Assembly: GCF_019392195.1 (NCBI RefSeq)
Contig: NZ_JAHXKI010000001.1
Location: forward strand, 1 to 64,000
DNA from: Marinobacter sp. F4206
GTDB taxonomy: Bacteria > Pseudomonadota > Gammaproteobacteria > Pseudomonadales > Oleiphilaceae
DNA: 64,000 nucleotides
Reading direction: 5' to 3'
Below are positions 17,840 through 26,472 of this stretch, piece after piece. Both the position numbers and the translations under genes were made by a program. Position 1 is the stretch's first letter, and every line of letters starts with the position of its first letter. The notes under the pieces are model-generated. The model worked only from the letters and a program-made list of their open reading frames with translations. It had not been told where the DNA came from and did no database searches.

Positions 17840-20710
17840 ATGAGCCATTCCAGCGAATGTTTTACCCTGACCCTGGACGATATGGAAGTCGAGGCCTTCC
17901 CCGGTGAAACCCTCTGGCAGGTCGCAAAGCGAGCCGGCGAGACCATCCCGCAACTGTGCTTCAAGGATGCCCCGGGCTACCGTGCCGATGGCAATTGCCG
18001 GGCCTGCATGGTGGAGGTGGAAGGGGAGCGGGTGCTGGCAGCAAGTTGCATTCGGGAGGCAGCGCCCGGCATGGTCGTGCGAAGCGCGGGCTCTTCACGG
18101 GTTCAGGCGGCCCGTAAAGGCATTCTGGAATTACTGCTGGCCGACCAGCCCGAGCGAGAGAGCAGCCCCGATCGGTCCAGCCATTTTTGGGATACCGCGG
18201 ACCAGCTGGCCATCGATGCTGGTGCCGTGCGCCAGCGCCTGCCGGCACGTTCAGATCGCGAAGGGCCGACGGTCCACCATGTTGAACCCCGTTCCGATTC
18301 ACTGCCACACGCCGGCGGCCACGACGCTACCCACTCGGCCATGCACGTCAATCTCGACGCCTGCATCACCTGTGGTCTGTGCGAGCGAGCCTGCCGGGAA
18401 GTGCAGGGCAACGATGTGATTGGACTGGCCCACCGGGGGGCCGCGTCGAAGGTCATCTTCGATTTTGACGATCCCATGGGGGACAGCACCTGCGTTGCCT
18501 GCGGCGAATGCGTGCAGGCCTGCCCGACCGGGGCGCTGATGCCCGCTACCCTGATCGATGCCCAGGGCCGCGGAGACTCGGCGGTGGCGGACCGTACCGT
18601 GGACTCTATTTGCCCATACTGCGGCGTAGGCTGCCAGCTCACGTACCACATCAAGGACGAGCCTGCCGACACCAAAACAGAGTCAGGCCTTCAAAGAGGA
18701 AGAATTCTTTTTGTGGAGGGCAGGGATGGCCCCTCGAACCAGGGCAGGCTCTGTGTGAAAGGCCGCTTCGGCTTCGATTATCCCGCGCACCCGGCCCGGC
18801 TGACACGACCACTGATTCGACGTAAGGGCGTCCCCAAAGGGCTCGACCCTGACTTTGATCCGGCCAATCCCCTGACGCATTTTCGCGAGGCAAGCTGGGA
18901 AGAAGCGCTGGAACTGGCGGCGAGCGGTCTAACCGAACTCAAAGGCCAGCACGGCTCCAACGCACTCGCCGGCTTTGGCAGCGCCAAGTGTTCCAACGAA
19001 GAAGCCTGGCTCTTCCAGAAGCTGGTGCGCACCGGTTTCGGCTCCAACCACGTGGACCATTGCACCCGGCTTTGCCACGCCAGCTCGGTCGCAGCGCTGA
19101 TGGAGTGCCTGGGGTCGGGCGCCGTAACTGCCTCCTTCATGCAGGCGCTCCAGGCCGACGTGGTGATCCTCACCGGCTGCAACCCGGCGGTAAATCACCC
19201 GGTAGCCGCTACCTACTTCAAGCAGGCAGCGCGTAATGGCACCAAACTGATCATCATTGATCCCCGGGGCCAATCGTTGGACGCCTATGCCTGGCGCAGC
19301 GTGCGTTTCTCGCCCGGTGGCGACGTGTCGCTGTTCAATGGCCTGCTCAATGTGATCATCAGCGAGGGGCTTTTCGACAAGAACTACATCGATACCCATA
19401 CCGAAGGCTTCGAGGCACTGGCGGCAAGTATCGAGGGCATGACCCCGGAAGTGATGAGCCCGGTATGTGGCGTCGACCCCGACACGATTCGGGAAGTGGC
19501 TCGTGCCTACGCGCAGGCCGAAAGCGCGATGATCTTCTGGGGCATGGGCATTTCCCAGCATGTGCACGGTACCGACAACGCCCGCTGCCTGATTTCTCTG
19601 GCCCTGACGTGCGGCCACACCGGCCGTCCCGGCACCGGCCTGCACCCATTGCGGGGGCAAAACAACGTGCAGGGTGCCTCCGATGCCGGCTTGATCCCCA
19701 TGGTACTGCCAGACTACCAGCCGGTGGGGGATGCCCAGATGCGATCTGCCTTCGAAGAACTCTGGAACACCAAACTGGACCCGGAGCCGGGTCTGACTGT
19801 GGTGGAGATCATGGACGCTATCAGGGCGGGCATCATCAAGGGCATGTACATCCTCGGTGAAAACCCCGCGATGTCGGATCCGGATCTCACCCATGCCCGG
19901 GCCGCGCTTGGCGCCCTCGAGCACCTGGTGGTACAGGATCTGTTCGTTACCGAAACCGCCCAGTTCGCCGACGTCATCCTGCCCGCAGCCGCCTGGTCGG
20001 AAAAGTCCGGCACTGTCACCAACACCAACCGGCAGGTGCAAATGGGCCGGGCTGCGCTCGCGCCCCCAGGTGAAGCAAAGGCGGACTGGTGGATTATCCA
20101 GGAAATCGCGCGGCATTTTGGGTTGGCCTGGAACTACAGCGGCCCCGAGCAGGTGTTTGCCGAGATGAAACAGGGCATGCATTCACTGGATCATATCTCC
20201 TGGTCCCGGCTGGAGCGGGAAGGGTCTGTGACCTATCCGTGCCCGGCGGACGACGCGCCCGGCGATGATGTGGTCTTTGCCGATGCGTTTCCCAGGTCCG
20301 GGGGGAAGGCCAAATTCTCTCCGGCCAGCCCGCTGCCTCCCGACGAGCCGGTGGATGAAGCCTACCCCACGGTGCTGACCACCGGGCGTTTGCTGGAGCA
20401 CTGGCACACGGGCGCCATGACCCGTCGAAGCCGGGTACTGGACGAACGGGAACCCGAAGCGGCGGCTTTCCTGGCGCCCTCAGAGCTGGAACGCCTGGGC
20501 GTAGCCTCTGGAGAGAACATCCACATCGCCACCCGGCGGGGAAGCATCACTCTTGCGGCGCGGGCTGACCAGACCATGCCCGAAGGCATGGTGTTTGTGC
20601 CTTTCGCGTTTGTGGAAGCGGCGGCCAACGTTCTCACCAACCCGGCGCTGGATCCGGACGGGAAGATTCCGGAGTTCAAATACGCAGCGTGCCGGCTCAG
20701 CCCGGCCTAG
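17840..20710 (+). CDS. NAD-dependent formate dehydrogenase alpha subunit
   Basis: A 956-residue molybdenum- or tungsten-bis-MGD enzyme oxidising formate to CO2 in the cytoplasm. In order: an N-terminal [2Fe-2S] domain ('GNCRACMVEVEG', about 52-63), two [4Fe-4S] motifs ('CITCGLCERAC' and 'CVACGECVQACP', about 174-235), the cofactor-proximal cluster 'CPYCGVGCQLTYH', and the catalytic domain. The metal-ligating residue is Cys ('CTRLCHASS', about residue 412), so selenocysteine is not needed. The C-terminal domain (about 840-956) binds the pterin ('TTGRLLEHWHTGAMTRRS'). No maturation gene (fdhD, fdsC, fdsD) lies beside it in this window. Confidence 0.95.
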   Translation: MSHSSECFTLTLDDMEVEAFPGETLWQVAKRAGETIPQLCFKDAPGYRADGNCRACMVEVEGERVLAASCIREAAPGMVVRSAGSSRVQAARKGILELLLADQPERESSPDRSSHFWDTADQLAIDAGAVRQRLPARSDREGPTVHHVEPRSDSLPHAGGHDATHSAMHVNLDACITCGLCERACREVQGNDVIGLAHRGAASKVIFDFDDPMGDSTCVACGECVQACPTGALMPATLIDAQGRGDSAVADRTVDSICPYCGVGCQLTYHIKDEPADTKTESGLQRGRILFVEGRDGPSNQGRLCVKGRFGFDYPAHPARLTRPLIRRKGVPKGLDPDFDPANPLTHFREASWEEALELAASGLTELKGQHGSNALAGFGSAKCSNEEAWLFQKLVRTGFGSNHVDHCTRLCHASSVAALMECLGSGAVTASFMQALQADVVILTGCNPAVNHPVAATYFKQAARNGTKLIIIDPRGQSLDAYAWRSVRFSPGGDVSLFNGLLNVIISEGLFDKNYIDTHTEGFEALAASIEGMTPEVMSPVCGVDPDTIREVARAYAQAESAMIFWGMGISQHVHGTDNARCLISLALTCGHTGRPGTGLHPLRGQNNVQGASDAGLIPMVLPDYQPVGDAQMRSAFEELWNTKLDPEPGLTVVEIMDAIRAGIIKGMYILGENPAMSDPDLTHARAALGALEHLVVQDLFVTETAQFADVILPAAAWSEKSGTVTNTNRQVQMGRAALAPPGEAKADWWIIQEIARHFGLAWNYSGPEQVFAEMKQGMHSLDHISWSRLEREGSVTYPCPADDAPGDDVVFADAFPRSGGKAKFSPASPLPPDEPVDEAYPTVLTTGRLLEHWHTGAMTRRSRVLDEREPEAAAFLAPSELERLGVASGENIHIATRRGSITLAARADQTMPEGMVFVPFAFVEAAANVLTNPALDPDGKIPEFKYAACRLSPA

Positions 20711-20836
20711 TTTCCCAAACCAACTGGCGTTGCCCGAGCTCTGCCTGAACGACAGTCGTCGTCGCATCGCGTCTGTAAAGTAAGCGCAGTTGGTCTAAAA
20801 TGGCGCCAAAATTTCCAGATTTCTCAGGGACATAAA

Positions 20837-21958
20837 ATGCCAAAGTTTTTGCATACGGCAGACTGGCAGATGGGCCGGGCGTTTACCCGTTTCGAAACGG
20901 AGGACGGTGCAGCCCTGGTCGAGGCCCGGTTCGAGGCCATTGAAACGCTTGCACGGTTGGCCAATGAGCATCACTGCGATGCGGTTCTGGTCGCTGGTGA
21001 CGTTTTTGATGCGCAAACGGTGTCCGATCGCACTATCAGGAGGGTATTCAACGCCACGAAAGCGTTTGCCGGCCCCTGGGTCATGCTGCCGGGTAACCAC
21101 GATGCCGCACTCGCCGAGAGCGTGTGGACGAGAGCCCAGCGCCTGGGTGCGGTACCGGAGAATGTACATCTCGCGCTTCAGCCTGGCGTGATCAATCTGG
21201 AACCCGAGCGCCTCAGCGTCCTCTGCGCGCCGCTGACCCAGCGCCACACGTATGGTGATCTGACCGAGCCCTTTAGCGGTTACGAGACGCCGGAAGGTTC
21301 CATCAGAATCGGCCTGGCCCACGGCAGTGTCCAGGGCCTGTTGCCGGACGAGATTGATTCCACCAACCCCATCGCGCCGAACCGTGCTGAAGCCAGCAGG
21401 CTCGACTACCTTGCCCTGGGCGACTGGCACGGGACCAAACAGATTGATGAGCGGACCTGGTACAGCGGGACGCCCGAGCCGGAACGGTTTCGCAACAACG
21501 AAGCAGGCAATGCCCTGATCGTTGAGGTGTCCGAGCCTGGCGCAACTCCCTCAGTAACGCGACTACCAACCGGGCGGTATCAATGGCACCAATGGCGGGA
21601 AACCCTGGCTGTCCATTCCGATCTTGAACAACTGCTGGACCGTTTGAACGCCTTGCCCGAATCCGCCGTAGTCGACCTTCGACTTGAAGGCTCAGTGACC
21701 CTGGCCGGCGAGGAAACCCTGTTGAAGGCGCTCTCGGTTTCGGAAGCACGATTCCGCAGCCTTCGCTGCGAGCGAAGTGGGCTTCAGCTTGCCCCGACCG
21801 ACGAAGACATCGCGGCTCTGAAAGCGGATGGCTACGTGGGCGAAGTGGTTGAGAGCCTGCGCGATCGCCAGGAAAACGCGCAGGATGACACCGCCCGGGA
21901 TGCGCTGGCAATCCTGGCGGGGTTGCTGCGGGAGCGTGAACAGGAGGCGGGACAATGA
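20837..21958 (+). CDS. SbcD/Mre11-like metallophosphoesterase
   Basis: A 373-residue calcineurin-like phosphoesterase of the DNA-repair-exonuclease type. Motifs in order: 'LHTADWQMG' (residues 5-13), 'VLVAGDVFDAQT' (about 50), 'MLPGNHDAAL' (about 83), 'GLAHGSV' (about 160) and 'ALGDWHGTKQ' (about 193). Gln stands where classical SbcD has the His of the first DxH motif; I recall this as common in a subgroup of the family. The C-terminal part (about 250-373) is a capping or ATPase-binding region. The stop codon overlaps the start of the coiled-coil ATPase gene (ATGA), so the two are translationally coupled and probably form an Mre11-Rad50-like nuclease. Confidence 0.88.
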   Translation: MPKFLHTADWQMGRAFTRFETEDGAALVEARFEAIETLARLANEHHCDAVLVAGDVFDAQTVSDRTIRRVFNATKAFAGPWVMLPGNHDAALAESVWTRAQRLGAVPENVHLALQPGVINLEPERLSVLCAPLTQRHTYGDLTEPFSGYETPEGSIRIGLAHGSVQGLLPDEIDSTNPIAPNRAEASRLDYLALGDWHGTKQIDERTWYSGTPEPERFRNNEAGNALIVEVSEPGATPSVTRLPTGRYQWHQWRETLAVHSDLEQLLDRLNALPESAVVDLRLEGSVTLAGEETLLKALSVSEARFRSLRCERSGLQLAPTDEDIAALKADGYVGEVVESLRDRQENAQDDTARDALAILAGLLREREQEAGQ

Positions 21959-24600
21959 AGCTGCAGCGAATGCGCATTGAACAGCTGCGCCAGTTCCGAA
22001 AACCCTTTGTTCTGGAACACCTGCAGCCCGGCCTCAACCTGATTCACGGCCCCAATGAATCCGGCAAAAGCACGCTGGTGCGTGCCATCCGTGCCGCGTT
22101 TTTCGAACGCTATCGGTCAACGGCTGTTGACGACCTGCGCCCGTGGGGCGACTCCGCAGCGGCGCCCACTATTGAGCTGGACTTTGAGCACGACAACCGC
22201 GTTTGGCGGCTCACCAAAAGCTTTCTGCAGCGTAAACGGTGTGACCTGGTTGTCGGTACCGAGACCTACAGCGAAGACGATGCGGAAGAAAAACTGGCGG
22301 ACCTGCTGGGCTACCAGTATCCGAAACGCGGCGCCAGCAAAGCCGAGCACTGGGGCATACCGGGACTATTGTGGGTCGAGCAGGGCACCGGGCAGGACAT
22401 TGAGCAGGCCATAGAACACGCCGGAGATCATCTCAAGTCCGCCCTGAATTCCATGGTCGGCGAGGTGGCCAGCTCCGGGGGCGATGACCTGATCGAGACG
22501 GTTCGCGGCCAGCGGGACGTCCTGCTGACCGGAACCGGTAAGCCCCGGGGCGATTATCTGAAACTGGAAAAAGACCGCGCCCAGCACCAACTTGAAATCG
22601 AAGAGCTGAAGGAGCGAGTTCATAAATACCAGGAACAGGTCGACCGGCTTGGCAAACTGACCCAGGACTATGAGCAGGCGGAAGCCGAGCGGCCCTGGGA
22701 AGACGCTCAACGCCATCTGGAGGAAGCCCGGGCGCGCTATCAAAAGGTTGAACGACTGGAGCAGGAGCAAAACCAGGAGAAGGCCACGTTTGCCCAGCAG
22801 CAGCAAAACCATCGATTGTTGCAGCAGAACAAAGAGCATCTGGAAGGGCTCAGTCGCCAGTTGGAGAGCCGAAAGGCAGAGCTGGATCGCGCCGAGCACG
22901 ACCTCTCCGTGGCTCAAGCACAGACGCCGGCCGTCACAGGCCGTTTAACCGAAGCCAGAACTGCCTACGAGCAAGCGGAAAAGCAACGGAAACTGGCGGG
23001 TTTGCTGCAAACCCGGGAGCGGCTGGAGCAGGACCTGAAACGGCTGGAACAGCAACAAGAAGTGGTCAGTCAGAACCTCGCCAAAGCCAGGGAATACCAA
23101 CGACAGTTAGAGCAAGCCAGGCAGCAGGCCAGAGAAAACCGGATCGATCCAGAGTTGGTCAAAAAACTGCGAGCGACCGAGAGCCAGCTTAACGAAGAAA
23201 CCATTCGTTCACAGACCATCGCCACCCGGTTGAGCTGGCAGCTGGACGCTGACGCAGCACTGACGCTGAACAACGAACCGCTTGTCGGGCAAGGCGAACA
23301 GCAGCTTCTGGAAGAATCGACACTGGTTATTCCTGGCGTCGGTAGCCTGGGCATAACACCCGGCGGGGAGGAACTGGCCAGCACGCGCCGGAAGCTCAAA
23401 GCGCTGGAGGAGAACCTGGCGGAACAGCTGAAGACCCTTGGCGTGGAATCGGTGAAACAGGCAGAGGATCGTCTTTCCGCGTTCGAAAGTGCCGAAAGAG
23501 CCGTAAAGCACGCGGAAGATTTGTTCAAAACCGTGGCCCCGGCAGGCATGGAGCAACTCGTCTTTGAGCAAAGCGAGGCCGAAAGCGAACTGGAAAAAGC
23601 CAGGAAACAACTGGAATCCACGCCGAAACCGGATTCGAACGAAGCAGTTGCCACCCTGGAGGAAGCCGAGGCCGCGTTTACCCAGGCCAGCGCCACCCTG
23701 GACAAAGCGGAATCCGATGAGCGAGCGCACCAGTCCAGGCTGTCGGCCCTGAAGCAGGCCCGGGACAATGCGAAAACGGAATGGCAGCGGCTGGCGGATG
23801 AAGAAAAGAGCCCGGAACGCCAGCAGCAACTTCGCCAGATAACTACCGATCTGGCCAACCTCGAAAAGCAGCAGGCGGAACTGGAAGCCAGCCTTGAGCG
23901 TCGCGAACAGGAAATTCGCGATGCCCGCCCGGAATTTCTCCGGCAGGACATCGAGCGCTACCAGAATGCGGTCAACCAGCTGCGCCAGACCCAAGAAAAC
24001 CGTGGGCGAGAACTGCGCGATATCAAAGTCAGGCTGGAAGCCTGGGGCGCGGAAGGGCTGGAAGAGCAGCTCAACGAGAAAGAGGCGGAGCTCGACCAGT
24101 GCAATCGCCGCTACGAGGAACTGCACCGCCGCGCCCAGGCGCTGGACCTCCTGCTCAACCTGCTCACTGAAAAACGCCAGGCCCTGACACGCCGTCTGCA
24201 GGCGCCCCTGCAAAAACACCTCAATCACTATCTCTCTGTGCTTTTCCCAGAAGCCTCGCTGGAAGTGGATGAACAGCTACGGCCGGGCACCTTCAGCCGG
24301 GGCACCGAGCTTGGACTGATTACCGAACTGAGCTTTGGCGCCCGTGAACAGATGGGCCTCATCAGCCGTCTGGCCTATGCCGATCTGCTGAGGGAGGCAG
24401 GAAGGCCCACGCTGGTCATCCTTGACGACACCCTGGTGCACAGTGACAGCGACCGCCTGGAGGACATGAAACGCATTCTGTTCGATGCGGCCAGTCGGCA
24501 TCAGATATTGCTGTTTACCTGCCATCCGGAGAAGTGGCAGGACTTGGGGGTGCCGCCGGTGGATATCGAGGCTTCGAAGGGAGAGCGCAATGGAACCTGA
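21955..24600 (+). CDS. SbcC/YhaN-like coiled-coil ATPase
   Basis: An 881-residue SMC-like ATPase. The N-terminal head has Walker A 'GPNESGKST' (about 32-40), and the C-terminal head has the signature region 'ELSFGAREQMGLISRLAYA' and Walker B 'LVILDDTLVHSD' (about 820). Between them is a Gln/Glu-rich coiled coil (about 190-760), broken near residues 430-480 by a beta-rich insert ('ESTLVIPGVGSLGITPGGEE'). No CxxC zinc hook is present, so dimerisation at the coil tip must differ from Rad50/SbcC; the layout is closer to YhaN. It should hold and move DNA for the phosphoesterase encoded upstream. It overlaps the next gene (HIT) by 11 bases. Confidence 0.88.
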   Translation: MKLQRMRIEQLRQFRKPFVLEHLQPGLNLIHGPNESGKSTLVRAIRAAFFERYRSTAVDDLRPWGDSAAAPTIELDFEHDNRVWRLTKSFLQRKRCDLVVGTETYSEDDAEEKLADLLGYQYPKRGASKAEHWGIPGLLWVEQGTGQDIEQAIEHAGDHLKSALNSMVGEVASSGGDDLIETVRGQRDVLLTGTGKPRGDYLKLEKDRAQHQLEIEELKERVHKYQEQVDRLGKLTQDYEQAEAERPWEDAQRHLEEARARYQKVERLEQEQNQEKATFAQQQQNHRLLQQNKEHLEGLSRQLESRKAELDRAEHDLSVAQAQTPAVTGRLTEARTAYEQAEKQRKLAGLLQTRERLEQDLKRLEQQQEVVSQNLAKAREYQRQLEQARQQARENRIDPELVKKLRATESQLNEETIRSQTIATRLSWQLDADAALTLNNEPLVGQGEQQLLEESTLVIPGVGSLGITPGGEELASTRRKLKALEENLAEQLKTLGVESVKQAEDRLSAFESAERAVKHAEDLFKTVAPAGMEQLVFEQSEAESELEKARKQLESTPKPDSNEAVATLEEAEAAFTQASATLDKAESDERAHQSRLSALKQARDNAKTEWQRLADEEKSPERQQQLRQITTDLANLEKQQAELEASLERREQEIRDARPEFLRQDIERYQNAVNQLRQTQENRGRELRDIKVRLEAWGAEGLEEQLNEKEAELDQCNRRYEELHRRAQALDLLLNLLTEKRQALTRRLQAPLQKHLNHYLSVLFPEASLEVDEQLRPGTFSRGTELGLITELSFGAREQMGLISRLAYADLLREAGRPTLVILDDTLVHSDSDRLEDMKRILFDAASRHQILLFTCHPEKWQDLGVPPVDIEASKGERNGT

Positions 24601-24985
24601 CTGCCCGTTTTGCACCGTTAATGAAACATCAGAAAAAAGCCCAATGCCGTCGAACGCGTTGGCTCATATCCGGCTGGACGGTTTCCCGGTTTCTGAAGGC
24701 CACCTGTTAATCGTTCCCGATCGCCATGCTGCCGACTGGTTTGATCTGACTGCGGCTGAGCAAAAAGCCATCATGGAGCTGGTAGAGCAAGGCAAGCAGT
24801 GGCTTGAAGAGCGTTATCAGCCAGATGGCTACAATATCGGTATGAATTGTGGAGCAGCGGCCGGGCAGACGGTTCTGCACATGCATTGTCACCTGATTCC
24901 AAGGTATGCGGGCGACCAACAAGATCCTCGTGGTGGCGTCCGATGGGTCATCCCGGAGAAAGCGGATTACTGGAGTGGCCGATGA
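24590..24985 (+). CDS. HIT family nucleotide hydrolase/transferase
   Basis: A 131-residue HIT protein. 'CPFC' near the N-terminus is common in Hint/Fhit-like members, and the catalytic triad is 'HMHCHL' (about residues 97-101). Family members remove AMP or other nucleoside monophosphates from phosphoramidates, dinucleoside polyphosphates or adenylylated DNA ends (aprataxin-type). The substrate cannot be told from the sequence. The ATG at 24590 overlaps the ATPase gene, and the stop overlaps the start of the DUF3883 gene (ATGA), placing it firmly in the nuclease operon. A role in repairing adenylylated DNA ends or in nucleotide signalling is speculation. Confidence 0.88.
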   Translation: MEPDCPFCTVNETSEKSPMPSNALAHIRLDGFPVSEGHLLIVPDRHAADWFDLTAAEQKAIMELVEQGKQWLEERYQPDGYNIGMNCGAAAGQTVLHMHCHLIPRYAGDQQDPRGGVRWVIPEKADYWSGR

Positions 24986-26289
24986 GTTTGCTTGATTACG
25001 AGAAACGATTCTCTACGCTCCGTTTGAATCGGGGTGGTGGTAGAAAAAGCCCTCATAAAGTGGCCATGCTGCAGGCGGTCATGGATCTCATAGAGTCGGG
25101 GCAACTCACTAAAAACCGGTTTTATTTTGATGAAAACCTAAAACGCCATTTCACCGAGCGTTTTCAGACACTCAAATCCCACTCCGATCAAAATAATCCG
25201 CATTTACCCTTCTTCCACCTTCAAAGTGAAGGCTTTTGGCACCACAAAGTCCGACCGGGCCAGCAAGAGATTTATAAACAACTAACAACTGCGACATCGC
25301 CGGGCATCATTAACGCCCACATTGATTACGCGTTTCTGGACGATGAGCTTTTCGAACTGCTGGGTAACCAGTTTGCGCGCGAACTCCTGAGGTCTGCGCT
25401 CTTGGTCAGTCTTGACGAGAAGTCGATTCATGAGATTCTTCAACCTGGTGACGGCAAGTGGGATTGGTTGGAGTGCGAGTTTCTAGTGAATGATTACGTG
25501 ACTATGCTCGAGAAGCAGCTCGCCGGTGTGTCCTACAGCAAAGCAGCCCACCGCAGGGCATTGCAGCCGCGTTTGAATAAACGCTCTGAAGGTTCCATCG
25601 AATACAAACACCAGAACGTCAGTGCTGTGTTATTGGAGCTGGGGCTTCCATACATCCCCGGCTACAAACCCGCTTTCAACTATCAGCAACAGCTTAAACA
25701 GGTTGTTCTGTCATATCTTGCTGGGCACCAGCAGGTCGTTGATGACGTAAATCTCGTTGCTGATAAGGTCGCCGATGAGCCGGAATATTATGATCTTGGT
25801 TGGGATTCGGTGTTCGATCCGGAACCGCCAGAGCGTATTCCTCATGTGGCCGAGGGCAGACCCAGCTACTTGGCGAAACGTATCAATTTCTCAGAGCGTG
25901 AGCGGAGCAATCGTCAGTTGGGGGAGCGCGCCGAGGAATTCGTCCTTCGCATGGAACGGCAGAGGCTTACTGCTCAAGGCCGGTCTGATTTGGCAGCAGA
26001 GGTTGAGTGGTCGAGTAAGGACCGTGGCGATGGACTGGGTTTCGATATTCGATCTTTTGACTCGACTGGGGATCAAGAGCGTTTCCTGGAGGTTAAGGCG
26101 ACGAACTCAGGGAAGTATTTGCCGTTTTTCATTAGCGAGAATGAGAGGGCGTTTTCCAATGACTACTCAGACGCTTTCCGCTTGTATCGGGTTTACGAAT
26201 TTACCACTGCTCCGAAATTCTTCATCTTGCCGGGGGCGATTGAGCAACATGTGCATTTGTTGCCGCAAAATTACAGAGCTCGGTTTTAA
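24982..26289 (+). CDS. Predicted modification-dependent nuclease: sulfur-binding-domain-like N-terminus plus DUF3883
   Basis: A 435-residue protein of three parts. Residues about 1-150 resemble the N-terminal recognition domain of McrA-type enzymes, known in some members to bind phosphorothioate DNA ('RKSPHKVAMLQAVMDLI' at 19-35, 'NNPHLPFFHLQSEGFW' at 71-86). Residues about 165-290 form a helical domain with 'RSEGSIEYKHQNVSAVLLELG' (about 202-222), which I recall in other nuclease-associated proteins. Residues about 320-430 are DUF3883, a PD-(D/E)xK-like fold: 'GFDIRSFD' (Asp355) and 'FLEVKAT' (Glu370, Lys372), then 'PFFISENERAF' and 'YRVYEF'. This suggests restriction of modified foreign DNA. 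The gene looks more AT-rich than its upstream neighbours, hinting at transfer. The start at ATG 24982 overlaps the HIT stop. Confidence 0.75.
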   Translation: MSLLDYEKRFSTLRLNRGGGRKSPHKVAMLQAVMDLIESGQLTKNRFYFDENLKRHFTERFQTLKSHSDQNNPHLPFFHLQSEGFWHHKVRPGQQEIYKQLTTATSPGIINAHIDYAFLDDELFELLGNQFARELLRSALLVSLDEKSIHEILQPGDGKWDWLECEFLVNDYVTMLEKQLAGVSYSKAAHRRALQPRLNKRSEGSIEYKHQNVSAVLLELGLPYIPGYKPAFNYQQQLKQVVLSYLAGHQQVVDDVNLVADKVADEPEYYDLGWDSVFDPEPPERIPHVAEGRPSYLAKRINFSERERSNRQLGERAEEFVLRMERQRLTAQGRSDLAAEVEWSSKDRGDGLGFDIRSFDSTGDQERFLEVKATNSGKYLPFFISENERAFSNDYSDAFRLYRVYEFTTAPKFFILPGAIEQHVHLLPQNYRARF

Positions 26290-26472
26290 CCCGAAATGTT
26301 GCCAGTTGCCTTGTTCGAAGGTAGAAAATTCTAGCAGCCATGCGCTGATCCCAATAGACACTTCGCAGTGATAGTACCTATCAGTCCATTAATAGTCGGT
26401 TACCTCTTTGCTTAAAGAAGGGTTAGAACCGTATATCTCCGAGACATCACGATCATCACGGGAAGTTCATTC

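Noticed and set aside
16969..17964. Minus-strand frame of 331 codons opposite the formate dehydrogenase beta gene
   Set aside because: The forward NuoE/NuoF-like domains are complete, and the antisense product is not family-like.
18929..20182. Long minus-strand open frame (417 codons) opposite the formate dehydrogenase alpha gene
   Set aside because: It is the antisense shadow of a GC-rich, codon-biased gene; its His/Gly/Arg-rich translation matches no family.
23070..24228. Long minus-strand frames opposite the coiled-coil ATPase gene
   Set aside because: The Ser/Cys/Phe-rich translation is what antisense reading of Glu/Lys/Gln codons gives.
20837..24600. Naming the pair sbcD and sbcC
   Set aside because: There is no zinc hook and the coiled-coil tip differs, and the phosphoesterase has Gln in motif I; a YhaO/YhaN-like pair fits as well, so no symbols were given.
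26290..26472. Small gene in the gap after the DUF3883 gene
   Set aside because: The open frames there are short, overlap the next gene out of frame and have no ribosome-binding site or similarity.
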